Shown here piece by piece: positions 50,042 through 58,372 of a stretch of DNA of 64,000 nucleotides. This stretch comes from Fibrobacter sp. UWR3. GTDB lineage: Bacteria; Fibrobacterota; Fibrobacteria; Fibrobacterales; Fibrobacteraceae. A program made the translations under genes and the position numbers. The stretch's first letter is position 1, and each line of letters begins with the position of its first letter. The notes under the pieces are model-generated. The model was not told where the DNA came from and made no database searches. It was given only the letters and a program-made list of their open reading frames with translations. The stretch lies in assembly GCF_900143055.1 (NCBI RefSeq), contig NZ_FRCW01000002.1, positions 186,001 through 250,000 on the forward strand, given 5' to 3'.

Positions 50042-51535
50042 ATGTCCAGCGCACGTCTTAAAATTTTCTGGCTTTGCCTGCTCGCATTCCCGGCGATAGT
50101 TTTCGCCGGCGATTTTGACTTGCCGGAACTGCCCGAAGCAAAGAACGCTCCGGCTAAAGACACACAAATCACTCCGGAACCGGCGAAAGCATTCAAGCCG
50201 ATTGCCGAACCGGCCGCAAAACCAGCCCCTGCAGGAGATGCTAAAGATGCGACTAATGATGCGTCTAAAGATGCACCTAAAGATGCGCCGGCAAAAAATA
50301 TGCACAAGGACGCACCTAAAGATGCGCCGGAGCAATCGGATTACGACGGTCCCGTAAACTTCGCGCCCATCGAAGCGACAAACGTTTCCGACGCGCACAG
50401 CGCGGGCGCAAATTTACCCGCAGGCATCATCGCGAAGAAGATTCCCGCGAACCTGAACCGCCCCCTGCAGGTGGGCGTATTCACCGGAGTGAAGGAACTC
50501 CTCTGGAAATCGCACGACGCTACATACAAGTTCACCGCAGAGGGGAACAAGGTTATCGCCTCCGGACCGGGGAAACCGCAACCCGATAGCAAATACCAAA
50601 TCAATACGGACGGAGCCTGCATTGCGCTCGCCCCCTCGCAAAAGGAGCTTGCCTCCTCGTGCTACCCGGGCAGTTTTACCCTCACGGCAAAGGGCGGGCT
50701 CTTGACCGCAGTGAATACCGTCGACGTGGAAGAATACCTGCGCGGCGTGGTGCCCTACGAAATCGGCAAGCTCGACAGCAGCAGGTTCAGCGCACTCGAA
50801 TCGCAGGCGATTGCCGCACGCACGTACGCCTACAAGCACTTCGGCAGCCGCGAATCCATGGGATTCGACGTGTACGCCGACACCAAGGACCAGGTTTACA
50901 AGGGGCTCGCGAGCGCAACCCCGCTTACCGACAGCGCCGTGAAGGCCACCGCCGGAATCGTTATGACATACAACGGCGAGTTCATCATCGCGTACTACCA
51001 TTCCACCTGCGGGGGCATGAGCGAGACGCTCGCCACATGGGGCCGGCCCGACCTCCCCTACCTCAAGAGCAAGCCGGACCTGCGGCCCGATGGAACGCCA
51101 TGGTGCAACGAATCGAGTTACAGCAAGTGGGAACGCAACTTTAGCGAAAAGGAACTCCCCGCGCTCTTCAAGAAGAACGGCAAGGAAGCAAACGCGAAGG
51201 TGCCCGAGTTCAAGCACGTGAAGGCGATTGGCGTGAAGGATACGCTTGCTAGCGGAAGAATCCTCACGCTCGAAGTCACTACGGACAAGGGAAAGTTCAC
51301 GGTCGCGGGCGACAAGGTGCGCTGGCTGTTCAAGAAGAACGGGACAATGCTGCCCTCATCATTCTTCAGGGTAAAGCACCACAAGCAGGAATGGAAAATC
51401 GAGGGCAAGGGGTTCGGGCACGGAGTCGGAATGTGCCAGATGGGCGTGCGCGCCCGCAGCGCCGCAGGCCAGGACTTCGCGACCATACTCACGCACTACT
51501 ACCCGGGAATCACGCTGGAGCGTTTCGAGAAATGA
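50042..51535 (+). CDS. SpoIID/LytB-domain protein
   Basis: A 497-residue secreted protein (signal peptide ending VFAGD). Residues about 25-115 are a low-complexity linker with repeats KDAPKDAP; the SpoIID domain covers about 140-495: VDVEEYLRGVVPYEIGKL (catalytic Glu region), ALESQAIAARTYAYKHFGSR, YHSTCGGMSETLATWGRPDLPYL and GFGHGVGMCQMGVRARSAAGQDF. SpoIID proteins are lytic transglycosylases acting on denuded peptidoglycan; in non-sporulating didermic bacteria they are general cell-wall proteins. The stop overlaps the mtaB start (ATGA). Confidence 0.9.
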   Translation: MSSARLKIFWLCLLAFPAIVFAGDFDLPELPEAKNAPAKDTQITPEPAKAFKPIAEPAAKPAPAGDAKDATNDASKDAPKDAPAKNMHKDAPKDAPEQSDYDGPVNFAPIEATNVSDAHSAGANLPAGIIAKKIPANLNRPLQVGVFTGVKELLWKSHDATYKFTAEGNKVIASGPGKPQPDSKYQINTDGACIALAPSQKELASSCYPGSFTLTAKGGLLTAVNTVDVEEYLRGVVPYEIGKLDSSRFSALESQAIAARTYAYKHFGSRESMGFDVYADTKDQVYKGLASATPLTDSAVKATAGIVMTYNGEFIIAYYHSTCGGMSETLATWGRPDLPYLKSKPDLRPDGTPWCNESSYSKWERNFSEKELPALFKKNGKEANAKVPEFKHVKAIGVKDTLASGRILTLEVTTDKGKFTVAGDKVRWLFKKNGTMLPSSFFRVKHHKQEWKIEGKGFGHGVGMCQMGVRARSAAGQDFATILTHYYPGITLERFEK

Positions 51536-53025
51536 GCGCCGAAAATCCGGTATTTGCCGTACTGAGCCAGGGATGTGCCGCGAACTTCGGGGACGGGGAA
51601 AAGATTGCGCGGGCGCTTGCCGCACGCTACAACGCGCGGGTTGTATTCCGGCTGCCGGATGAGCAAGATGCTGCGGGAAGCGTTCGCAATTTACAGGATG
51701 CAGCGGGATGCGCGCCATCCGCACAAGATGTACTCGGGGCTCAAGATGCTGCGAGGAGCTTTTGCACATTACAAGATGTACTCGGGGCTCAAGGTATGCT
51801 CGGGACTCAAGATGCGCTGAGCCTCGGGTCGCAAAGTCCGCCCAGGACTCAAGATGCGCCTAGGGCACAAGATGCGCCGGACGCCATATACTTGAATGTC
51901 TGCACGGTGAAGGGGAACGCGGGTGCTTTGAAACTGCTCCGCACCGCAAGCGAAAGGTTCCCTGGCACACCGCTGTTCATTACGGGATGCGCCCCGAAGG
52001 ACTTCCGCGAAGAAGCGGTCAAGGTTACAGATAAAGTATCATTTACGAGTTTAGAGGAAATCGCCTCTCTAGAGCAAGGCGAAGCCACTGCGATAGAGTC
52101 CAACGTTCTACGCGGATCCCCGTTCGTGGGTATCGTAAACATCGAGGAAGGTTGCCTCGACGCCTGCGCGTTCTGCAGCACGCACCTCGTGAAGGGGCGG
52201 CTCAAAAGCTATGCCCCCGAGGGAATCGTCGAGCAGGTCAAGCGCCTTGTGGCCGACGGATGCACCGAAATCCAGCTGACCGGGCAGGACTGCGCCTGCT
52301 ACGGGTTCGATATCGGCACGAATCTCGCCACCCTCACGCAAAGCATCCTCGTGCATGTTCCCGGCAATTACAAGATACGCCTCGGCATGGGAAACCCGCG
52401 ACACGTATGCGGTTACGCAGGTGCCCTGCTCGAATGCTTCCAGGACAATCGCGTCTACAAGTTCATGCACGTTCCCGTACAAAGCGGGAGCGACAGAATC
52501 CTGAAGGCGATGAACCGGAGGCACACTGCAAGCGAGTTCCGGCGACTCACAAGCGAGTTCAATAAACGGTTCCCGCTCGCCACCCTCAGTACCGACCTGA
52601 TTGTAGGCTTTCCCGGCGAAACGGAAAGCGACTTTCGCGAAACATTGCGACTGCTCGAAGAAACTCGCCCGACGGTATGCAACATCACCCGCTTTGTCGC
52701 CCGGCCGGGTACGGCCGCCGCGCGAATGGAGGCAGATGCAGGCCTCCGCATTCCGGATAGCGTCAAGCACGAGCGTTCCGCCCGCCTGGCGGAAGCGTTC
52801 CAGAAAATCGCCCGCGAGAACAACGCCCTGTGGGTCGGCAAGACCTGCGACGTGGTGGTAGAGAAACCCGGGCACCGCGCAGGCACCTCCATCGCGCGGA
52901 ACGAGGCCTACCGCCCGGTAGCCCTCGCCGGCGACATTCCCGCCGGAACAAAACTGCAAGTGCGCATCACCGACGCAGAAGCATTTGCTCTTATAAGTTT
53001 AATTCGCCATTCCGCCCGAAAATAG
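51532..53025 (+). CDS. tRNA t6A methylthiotransferase, archaeal/CDKAL1-like type
   Basis: A 497-residue radical SAM methylthiotransferase that would convert t6A37 of tRNA to ms2t6A. N-terminal UPF0004 domain with three cluster Cys (LSQGCAANFGD, NVCTVKGNA, TGCAPKDF), radical SAM cluster EEGCLDACAFC, and TRAM domain at the end. The segments TGQDCACYGFDIGTNLATL, IRLGMGNPRHV, FMHVPVQSGSDRILKAMNRRHT and STDLIVGFPGETESDF, and EAYRPVAL in the C-terminal part, follow the archaeal/eukaryotic family rather than ordinary bacterial MtaB. Between the first and second Cys lies a repetitive insert (about residues 44-118). Starts at 51532, overlapping the SpoIID stop. Its TAG stop is part of an inverted repeat. 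Confidence 0.88.
   Translation: MSAENPVFAVLSQGCAANFGDGEKIARALAARYNARVVFRLPDEQDAAGSVRNLQDAAGCAPSAQDVLGAQDAARSFCTLQDVLGAQGMLGTQDALSLGSQSPPRTQDAPRAQDAPDAIYLNVCTVKGNAGALKLLRTASERFPGTPLFITGCAPKDFREEAVKVTDKVSFTSLEEIASLEQGEATAIESNVLRGSPFVGIVNIEEGCLDACAFCSTHLVKGRLKSYAPEGIVEQVKRLVADGCTEIQLTGQDCACYGFDIGTNLATLTQSILVHVPGNYKIRLGMGNPRHVCGYAGALLECFQDNRVYKFMHVPVQSGSDRILKAMNRRHTASEFRRLTSEFNKRFPLATLSTDLIVGFPGETESDFRETLRLLEETRPTVCNITRFVARPGTAAARMEADAGLRIPDSVKHERSARLAEAFQKIARENNALWVGKTCDVVVEKPGHRAGTSIARNEAYRPVALAGDIPAGTKLQVRITDAEAFALISLIRHSARK
51661..51890 (+). repeat. In-frame minisatellite inside the mtaB-like gene
   Basis: About a dozen imperfect copies of an 18-base unit with core caagatg and ctcggg (hexapeptides like QDVLGA), with spacings of 18, 30 and 42 bases, always multiples of three. 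Confidence 0.82.
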
Positions 53026-53293
53026 GACTAAACGCTATGTTTTTGTGCGTTTAGTCCTACGAAAAACAAGTGCATCAATCTGCGGATAGGACTAAATCGT
53101 GCATTTTTTCTATTTAGTCCTATCAAAGCCTCATTTTCTCTGTCGTTCATTTGTCCGAAACGCGCTTTTGTCCCTTTAACGCATTGCGAGATAGGACTAA
53201 AGCACCTTTTTACAACGAAATAGTCCTACATCAGCCATCAGAACCCCTCCCGAGATAGGACTAAAGCACCTGCATTCCACGATTTAGTCCTAT
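53023..53293 (+). repeat. Locus of four inverted repeats with arm TAGGACTAAA
   Basis: Part of the 466-base gap before the fibro-slime gene. Arms: 53023-53034 / 53048-53059 (12 bp, includes the mtaB stop TAG), 53085-53097 / 53112-53124 (13 bp), 53192-53199 / 53221-53228 (8 bp), 53255-53265 / 53283-53293 (11 bp). Spacers of 13-21 bases, T-rich (gcattttttc, ctatgtttttgt, gcacctttttac). Start distances 62, 107 and 63. From 53294 to 53440 I see nothing coding. Confidence 0.88.
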
Positions 53294-53440
53294 TTTAGCC
53301 GGAAACACATAGCTGCAATGCGCGGAGGCGCGTGCCGAACTAAGCAAGCACTGGAACAAAGTGATAGTGTGAGCGTGTTCGACACGCCCGCAGCCAAGTA
53401 TCTATAAACAAAGAACTTCAGCAAACAACACTCGCAAACA

Positions 53441-53474
53441 TAAAAAGAACCCGGCTTTATGCCGGGTTCTTTCT
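53441..53474 (-). terminator. Terminator of the fibro-slime gene
   Basis: Perfect 12-bp stem aaagaacccggc / gccgggttcttt with loop tttat; on the minus strand followed by a T-rich stretch. Confidence 0.8.
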
Positions 53475-53491
53475 TAAGTTCGTTTGTCGCC

Positions 53492-56254
53492 TTACTTCGT
53501 CGTACGGCGGTACCCGCGCGTCGTCGTGAACGAAGCACGCTGGTACGGAGCATCCACGTACTGGAAGCCGCCACCGCCCATGTAGGCGCAGTACACATAG
53601 TGTTCCTTAATAATGGACACCTGGTAGATGTACGGACCCGTACCGATCTTACGACCCTGCTGGGAAACCGGGTACATCTTGATGGTCACCATCATTTCGC
53701 CCACACCAGTTACATTGGCATAGTCGGTACCGTCGGTACAAGTATTGGACGTCGCGTTCGGCACAGTCTGCGCACTCACCATAGCCTTGAACAGGGCAGG
53801 GTCGGTAACGCCTTCGGTGTACTGGCTAATGAAGTGGCCAAGGTGGTCGAACACGCGCACGTTCACCTGGAACGGCTGAGACGTACGGAACGAAATGCTG
53901 GAGCAGCTTTCCGTGCCGTTCGCATCGGCGTAGCAACGGCCCGAAGCGGCACCGCCCTTATCGCTCACCACAGTCGCACCCGGGCTAGACACGCCACCGT
54001 TGGCATGGCCATCGGCACCCACCGGAGCCGCAGTAATTTCGGTCCAGTGCTCCTCGAGCCAGCCGTTCTGGTCGCCACCGTCAATGAATCCAGGCGGAAG
54101 CGGCGTAATCAGGAGTTCTGCCGTAGAGTTCTTCGGCAGGTCATCGCCACCGGCCTTGTCGGTAAGTTCCTTGTTGTCGAATTCCGGACGCACGAGCGAA
54201 GTATCCTTCATCTCGATAACCGTCGTCGGGTTCACAAGCAACTTTGCAGAAGCCCACTCCGGCGGATACGTTTCCACAGTCTTGCCCGCCTTGGACGAGA
54301 CAAAGAGCGGAGTACCGAACATGGCGAACGTACCGTTGTACATCATGGTCGTCCAGTAGTTGTTGGCTTCGCTCAGCGGGTCGTTGTTCGGGTAGTTGAA
54401 AGCAATCTCGTCACCGGCCTGGAGAGAGTATTCGTTTCCGGCCTTGTCCTTGAGCTTGCCCTGGAGGTCATAGATAACGCCATCGGCGCCCTTGTCCATC
54501 GTGAAGTTAGCGCTTTCGACAAACATGCCAAGTGTATCGTGAGCAAGACACGTTGCAGCCTCGATGCTGTAGTTGGTGCAGCGGACAACCACGAGTGCAG
54601 GAATGGTCCCACTCTGGCCGCCGGCAACCATCATGGCGAGCGTTTCGTCAGAAAGTTCGGTATTCAAGATAAGGCTCGTCGTAGCGACACCGTCGGTAAC
54701 CGTAACTTCGGCACCGGTAACAGTCGGCTGGCCGTACTTGGTCGGAGCAATTTCGGCAAGGGTGGTGCGCATATACATGTTGGAACCATCGGACTGGCGG
54801 TCAGCATAGAAGAAGTGCAGGTGGTGCCAGGTGTTGTCGGCCCAAGAGCCGTCCGGGTTCAAGAAGCAGTTCTGGCCAGCAGCAGTCTGGTTCATAAGAG
54901 GAGGATCCATGTAACCGCTCGCCGCAAGCACAGGGTCTGCATGGCAGCCGTGGCCGTTAGCGGCAAGCACGGAAATGTCCACGCGGCCCGGAGCGGCAAG
55001 GTGAGTACCACCAAGGTCCACCACGAGCACGCCGTCCACGAAGATCCACATGTCGTCGTCACCAGTAAACTCAAAGATTTCCGGGTCCGGAAGGCCAGCG
55101 GCGTTCACCTGGTTCTTGGAGTTGTACTTGAACTTGGCGTAACCCATCATGGTAAAGCCGTAGTTGCGGAGGTGACGAGGGCCAAGCACCGCATCGCTGT
55201 TGGCAGCGGTCAAGGCAGCAATCGGGCTACGCGGGCCACCCGCCATGAGCCACGTGGCACAGAGGCCGGCAGTCTTCGAATTCATCATATCGGCCTGGGT
55301 AGAGGCGTACTGGTAGTCGTAAGGCGGGCAGAAGATGGAGAGCGTCTGCGGACCGTACTGGTCGCACTGGTCCGTGGTGCATCCGCCGTTAGCCTTTGTC
55401 GCCATGTCCAAACGGGTCTGGGAGTTGGTATCCACGATATCGAGCGGGAAGTAACCACCGTTACCGTAGTTGTAGTCCATCGCGTAGATGTTCTTGGAAG
55501 AACCGGCAACGTTCGCAGGCGGGAGCGTAAGCACCGTGTTGGAACGCTTGGCGAATTCGTTGTTGTCGGAATACCAATGTTCAAAGAAGAAGTTGTCACA
55601 AGCATCCTTCGCCTTCAAAATTTCCACGCCATCGAGCATGTCGATTTCGGCACCGGCAGCCGCAGGGGCAAACTTCAGGAACGGCTGGACCATGCCCGGA
55701 GTGTAGTACACGGCGTTCGCCCAGACGTTGCCGTTACACTTCGTTCCGCTGACCATGCCGTCAACGTACTTCTCGTAACCGCGCTGGGTATAACCGCGAG
55801 CAGTCTTGTTGTTGCATTCACCGTACTTAAGCGTATCGGCCGTGGTCGTCAGCTGGAGGTACGACGGGAGCATCGTGTTCGGCAAGTGGGGCCTACCGTC
55901 CTGGCCAATCCAGTCACCCGCCTTGGAACGACCGTTACCGCAGGTCGCATGGAACGGAGCATAAGTCGTGTACCAGGTGGCATCGTAACCAATAGCGCCC
56001 TTCGACACACTCGTATTAAAAATCAGTTCACCGCACGTACCGCCCGTAGCGCCATGGTTCGCACAATAGTTATTGTCACCCGTGCTGATGAACTCTTCCG
56101 AAAAGTTCTCGAAGTCCGGATGCGTCACCGGGAAGTCACGCACCACAATGTCGAGGTTCGCGGCACCAGCCACGTCGGCATGCACCGGCGTAAAGCTAAC
56201 CAAACCAAAAGACACCGCGGAGAGTGCCAATCCTGCTACCAATTTTCTTTTCAT
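53492..56254 (-). CDS. Fibro-slime domain protein
   Basis: A 920-residue secreted protein (start 56254, ribosome site gtggagattgg, signal peptide ending TPVHADV). The N-terminal half carries a fibro-slime domain: LDIVVRDFPVTHPDFENFSEE (residue about 35), then around 400 EFTGDDDMWIFVDGVLVVDLGGTHLAAPGRVDI, and the flanking FYADRQSDGSNMYMRTTLAEI. The rest is beta-rich with Ig-like segments; the last 25 residues are basic and aromatic (FTTTRGYRRTTK), which resembles a C-terminal sorting tail but is not a known signal. Fibro-slime proteins were described in F. succinogenes as outer-surface cellulose-adhesion components. A hairpin lies just before the ribosome site. Confidence 0.93.
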   Translation of the reverse strand: MKRKLVAGLALSAVSFGLVSFTPVHADVAGAANLDIVVRDFPVTHPDFENFSEEFISTGDNNYCANHGATGGTCGELIFNTSVSKGAIGYDATWYTTYAPFHATCGNGRSKAGDWIGQDGRPHLPNTMLPSYLQLTTTADTLKYGECNNKTARGYTQRGYEKYVDGMVSGTKCNGNVWANAVYYTPGMVQPFLKFAPAAAGAEIDMLDGVEILKAKDACDNFFFEHWYSDNNEFAKRSNTVLTLPPANVAGSSKNIYAMDYNYGNGGYFPLDIVDTNSQTRLDMATKANGGCTTDQCDQYGPQTLSIFCPPYDYQYASTQADMMNSKTAGLCATWLMAGGPRSPIAALTAANSDAVLGPRHLRNYGFTMMGYAKFKYNSKNQVNAAGLPDPEIFEFTGDDDMWIFVDGVLVVDLGGTHLAAPGRVDISVLAANGHGCHADPVLAASGYMDPPLMNQTAAGQNCFLNPDGSWADNTWHHLHFFYADRQSDGSNMYMRTTLAEIAPTKYGQPTVTGAEVTVTDGVATTSLILNTELSDETLAMMVAGGQSGTIPALVVVRCTNYSIEAATCLAHDTLGMFVESANFTMDKGADGVIYDLQGKLKDKAGNEYSLQAGDEIAFNYPNNDPLSEANNYWTTMMYNGTFAMFGTPLFVSSKAGKTVETYPPEWASAKLLVNPTTVIEMKDTSLVRPEFDNKELTDKAGGDDLPKNSTAELLITPLPPGFIDGGDQNGWLEEHWTEITAAPVGADGHANGGVSSPGATVVSDKGGAASGRCYADANGTESCSSISFRTSQPFQVNVRVFDHLGHFISQYTEGVTDPALFKAMVSAQTVPNATSNTCTDGTDYANVTGVGEMMVTIKMYPVSQQGRKIGTGPYIYQVSIIKEHYVYCAYMGGGGFQYVDAPYQRASFTTTRGYRRTTK

Positions 56255-56268
56255 AATATCCAATCTCC

Positions 56269-56287
56269 ACCTATTTGCACAATAGGT
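56269..56287 (-). promoter_or_regulatory. Leader hairpin before the fibro-slime ribosome site
   Basis: acctatt / aataggt, 7-bp stem, loop of 5, ending directly 5' of the ggag ribosome site on the minus strand. It could regulate translation or protect the mRNA 5' end. Confidence 0.4.
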
Positions 56288-56470
56288 AAACAATACATAC
56301 CTAAATATAAACCAAAATTGCGCTTTTATTCCCGTCTGGAATTGAAAAATATCATAAATATGGGCATTTTTCGCATTTTTGTGACCTAAAACATAGCGTT
56401 TAGACCACCTCCCCAGGTCCAAACGCCCCGTTTTTCCAAATTTGCAGGGTACTGTTCTATATTTGCGGGC

Positions 56471-57085
56471 ATGAACTGGTCGCTACTTTTTGTCATCATC
56501 ATCATGATTCTCCTGCTCCGGGTCGTGTACCTGAGGCTCAAGGCAAACTCCATCAAGGCGGAATCTTTCCGGAACCTGAGCGACCGCGACCAGATGGCGG
56601 TCCTCAAGGAATGCCTGCTCAACACCCCCACACGCACAAACCTCGAGAACCTCGCCGAATTCGCGAAGGCCCGCGGGTTCAATGTCGATACGGCAACCTA
56701 CCTCAAGTTTATCGAGAGGCACATGAAAAACGCCTGGGGCAAGAACGCCATCGCCGAAGACAACGAGATTTACGCTGCGGAATCCGCTTGGGTGGACGCC
56801 ATCCGCCCGTTGGAATTTGCCGAGGCGGAAAAGGCGCGCGCCGATGGCGACATGGAGAAGTTCGTGAAGTGCAGCCTCGAGGGCGTATCGCGGCTGTATT
56901 CCGACGAGGCGATTCTCTCTGAACTGGAAAAGCTGGTCCCGCACTGCAAGAAGGCGAAGTCGCTTATCGAGGGGTACCGCGACCTGATCGCCGCCCGCGA
57001 CGCAAGCGAGGCCGACGACAAGTCGCTCGAGAAGCTGCGCAAGAAGCGCGACGCGTGGATGAGCGAATTGATGATTGATGATTGA
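56471..57085 (+). CDS. Hypothetical membrane-anchored helical protein
   Basis: A 204-residue protein I do not recognise. One N-terminal hydrophobic segment (about 5-20, WSLLFVIIIMILLLRVVYL) is followed by a basic stretch and an all-helical cytoplasmic part with pairs of helices (LENLAEFAKARGFNVDTATYLKFIERHM; AEAEKARADGDMEKFVKCSLEGVSRL), perhaps TPR-like. The last residues SELMIDD and the stop TGA are encoded by a heptad array, so the C-terminus has been reshaped by the repeat. No ribosome site is strong. Divergent from the fibro-slime gene. Confidence 0.65.
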   Translation: MNWSLLFVIIIMILLLRVVYLRLKANSIKAESFRNLSDRDQMAVLKECLLNTPTRTNLENLAEFAKARGFNVDTATYLKFIERHMKNAWGKNAIAEDNEIYAAESAWVDAIRPLEFAEAEKARADGDMEKFVKCSLEGVSRLYSDEAILSELEKLVPHCKKAKSLIEGYRDLIAARDASEADDKSLEKLRKKRDAWMSELMIDD

Positions 57086-57172
57086 TGATTGATAATTGAT
57101 GATGGATGCGGGGGGCGAGAAGTTTGTCGCAAGTGGCGAGAAGTTTGTTGAGGGAAACGAGAAGTTTATCGC
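57068..57172 (+). repeat. Heptad array overlapping a stop codon (56471-57085 gene)
   Basis: Fifteen 7-base units in phase: ttgatga (three times), ttgataa, ttgatga, then ggggggc, gagaagt, ttgtcgc, aagtggc, gagaagt, making a 21-bp higher-order repeat. The TGA at 57083 is inside the third unit. With the TAAT-loop hairpins at 57244 this covers nearly all of the 306-base gap. Confidence 0.85.
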
Positions 57173-57243
57173 GGGGCTTACAGACCAAACTCACGCTTTA
57201 TGGTATTTTGATCCGTATAAAATTAGTTTATTTACAAAAAAAA

Positions 57244-57385
57244 GCCCTCGGGTATTAACCGAGGGCGATTGAAAGAGCGAGCGGTCTCCCGTGAGCAAAA
57301 AGCGACCGGTATTAACCGGTCGCGATTGCGAGAGCGAGCGCCAGCCTTGAACTTGTCATTCAGATTCTAGCGCGAGCGGTCTCAT
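57244..57385 (-). repeat. Module with TAAT-loop hairpins after the DUF3078 gene
   Basis: Read on the minus strand: gagaccgctcgcgct, hairpin gcgaccggt / accggtcgc (57302-57323, loop TAAT), tttttgctcacggg, second gaccgctcgct, then a further hairpin gccctcgg / ccgagggc (57244-57266) with T run. Same order and boxes as in the recO-panB array. Confidence 0.8.
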
Positions 57386-57391
57386 AACTAC

Positions 57392-58267
57392 TTAAAACCA
57401 GCGCCAAGTGATGCCGAAGAGCACCATCGTCTTGTACTGTGCGTCTTCGTCGAGATCCTTGTCGTAGGCCATATCGTAGCCGACCTGCAGTTCGATGTAC
57501 GGCACGATCGTCACAGCGAGGAGGTTTTCCCACTTGCCGTCGATTTCGTCGACACCCTTGAAGTTCACGAAAGCCCACAGGCGGGTCTTGAAGCTAGCGA
57601 TGGAAGATAACGCGTACTTGAATTCCGTGATGGATTCGAGACCCGGTTCGTCCTTGAACTTTTCAACCTTGTCTTCGGTATCCTTGTCATCTGCAAAGCC
57701 GTAGCCGTTAGAAATCGTCATACGGTTAGCAAAACCGATACGCTGGCTGAACATGTCGTTCGGAACGTAGGCAAGACCGGCGACCTGCGTTTCGTATGCC
57801 GGATCCATGAAGCAGGAGATGGCCTTCTTAATTTCGTTGCCTTCTTCGTCTTCACTGTAGGAGTAGCCCGAAAGGAACTGCGTTTCGAAGCGGTTGCCAA
57901 TGTAGGGCTTCAGGACTTCGGTCATGTTGAAGTCGAGCATGGATTCCCAGAATATCTTGTCGGCGGACTTGCGCTGACCGAGACCGTCAGTCCAAGTCTT
58001 GCCCAAGGCGAGGTTCACCAGGTTACGCCAGTTGGCGACCTTCCACTTGCCCTGCACGTCGGCATCGTAAGTGATGAGCCAGGTGTAGTTGGATGTTCCG
58101 TCCTGCTGCCAGTTAGAGAAGTTGTAGTAGTTCCACTTGACAGCGGCGACCACATCGGCAGTCCAGTTTTCGGGAAGGGCACCTTCGAACATGCCGCCTT
58201 CCGCCATTGCAGGAGCGGCAAGAGTGCAAGCAGTGGCACAGGCCAAAAGAAGCGATTTGATTTTCAT
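57392..58267 (-). CDS. DUF3078 outer-membrane beta-barrel protein
   Basis: A 291-residue protein with a signal peptide (ending PAMAEGG). Matches DUF3078: NFSNWQQDGTSNYTWLITYDADVQGKWKVANWRNLVNLALGKTW, WESMLDFNMTEVLKPYIGNRFETQF, and strand-like segments to the C-terminal WRWF, typical of an outer-membrane barrel ending in Phe. No function is established for the family. The region around residues 140-165 (EEGNEIKKAISCFMDPAYETQ) is loop-like. Ribosome site is weak (agaaaagat). Followed by the TAAT-loop hairpin module. Confidence 0.85.
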   Translation of the reverse strand: MKIKSLLLACATACTLAAPAMAEGGMFEGALPENWTADVVAAVKWNYYNFSNWQQDGTSNYTWLITYDADVQGKWKVANWRNLVNLALGKTWTDGLGQRKSADKIFWESMLDFNMTEVLKPYIGNRFETQFLSGYSYSEDEEGNEIKKAISCFMDPAYETQVAGLAYVPNDMFSQRIGFANRMTISNGYGFADDKDTEDKVEKFKDEPGLESITEFKYALSSIASFKTRLWAFVNFKGVDEIDGKWENLLAVTIVPYIELQVGYDMAYDKDLDEDAQYKTMVLFGITWRWF

Positions 58268-58372
58268 ATCTTTTCCTCGTTATGGCCCGTGGTATTCCCG
58301 CAAGGCCGGTTTGACGCCTTAAAAATAGCATATTTGTATTTTTTGGGGAAGGTACTTTCTATAATTTAGCGC

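Noticed and set aside
53023-53293. CRISPR-like array because of repeated short motifs with spacers
   Set aside because: The repeats are inverted pairs of 8-13 bp, not direct repeats of 25-40 bp; spacings are irregular (62, 107, 63) and no cas gene is present.
53459-56389. Large open frame on the plus strand opposite the fibro-slime gene
   Set aside because: It is the antisense shadow of a gene with signal peptide, ribosome site and recognised domain; its product is an Arg/His/Val-rich sequence without any family features.
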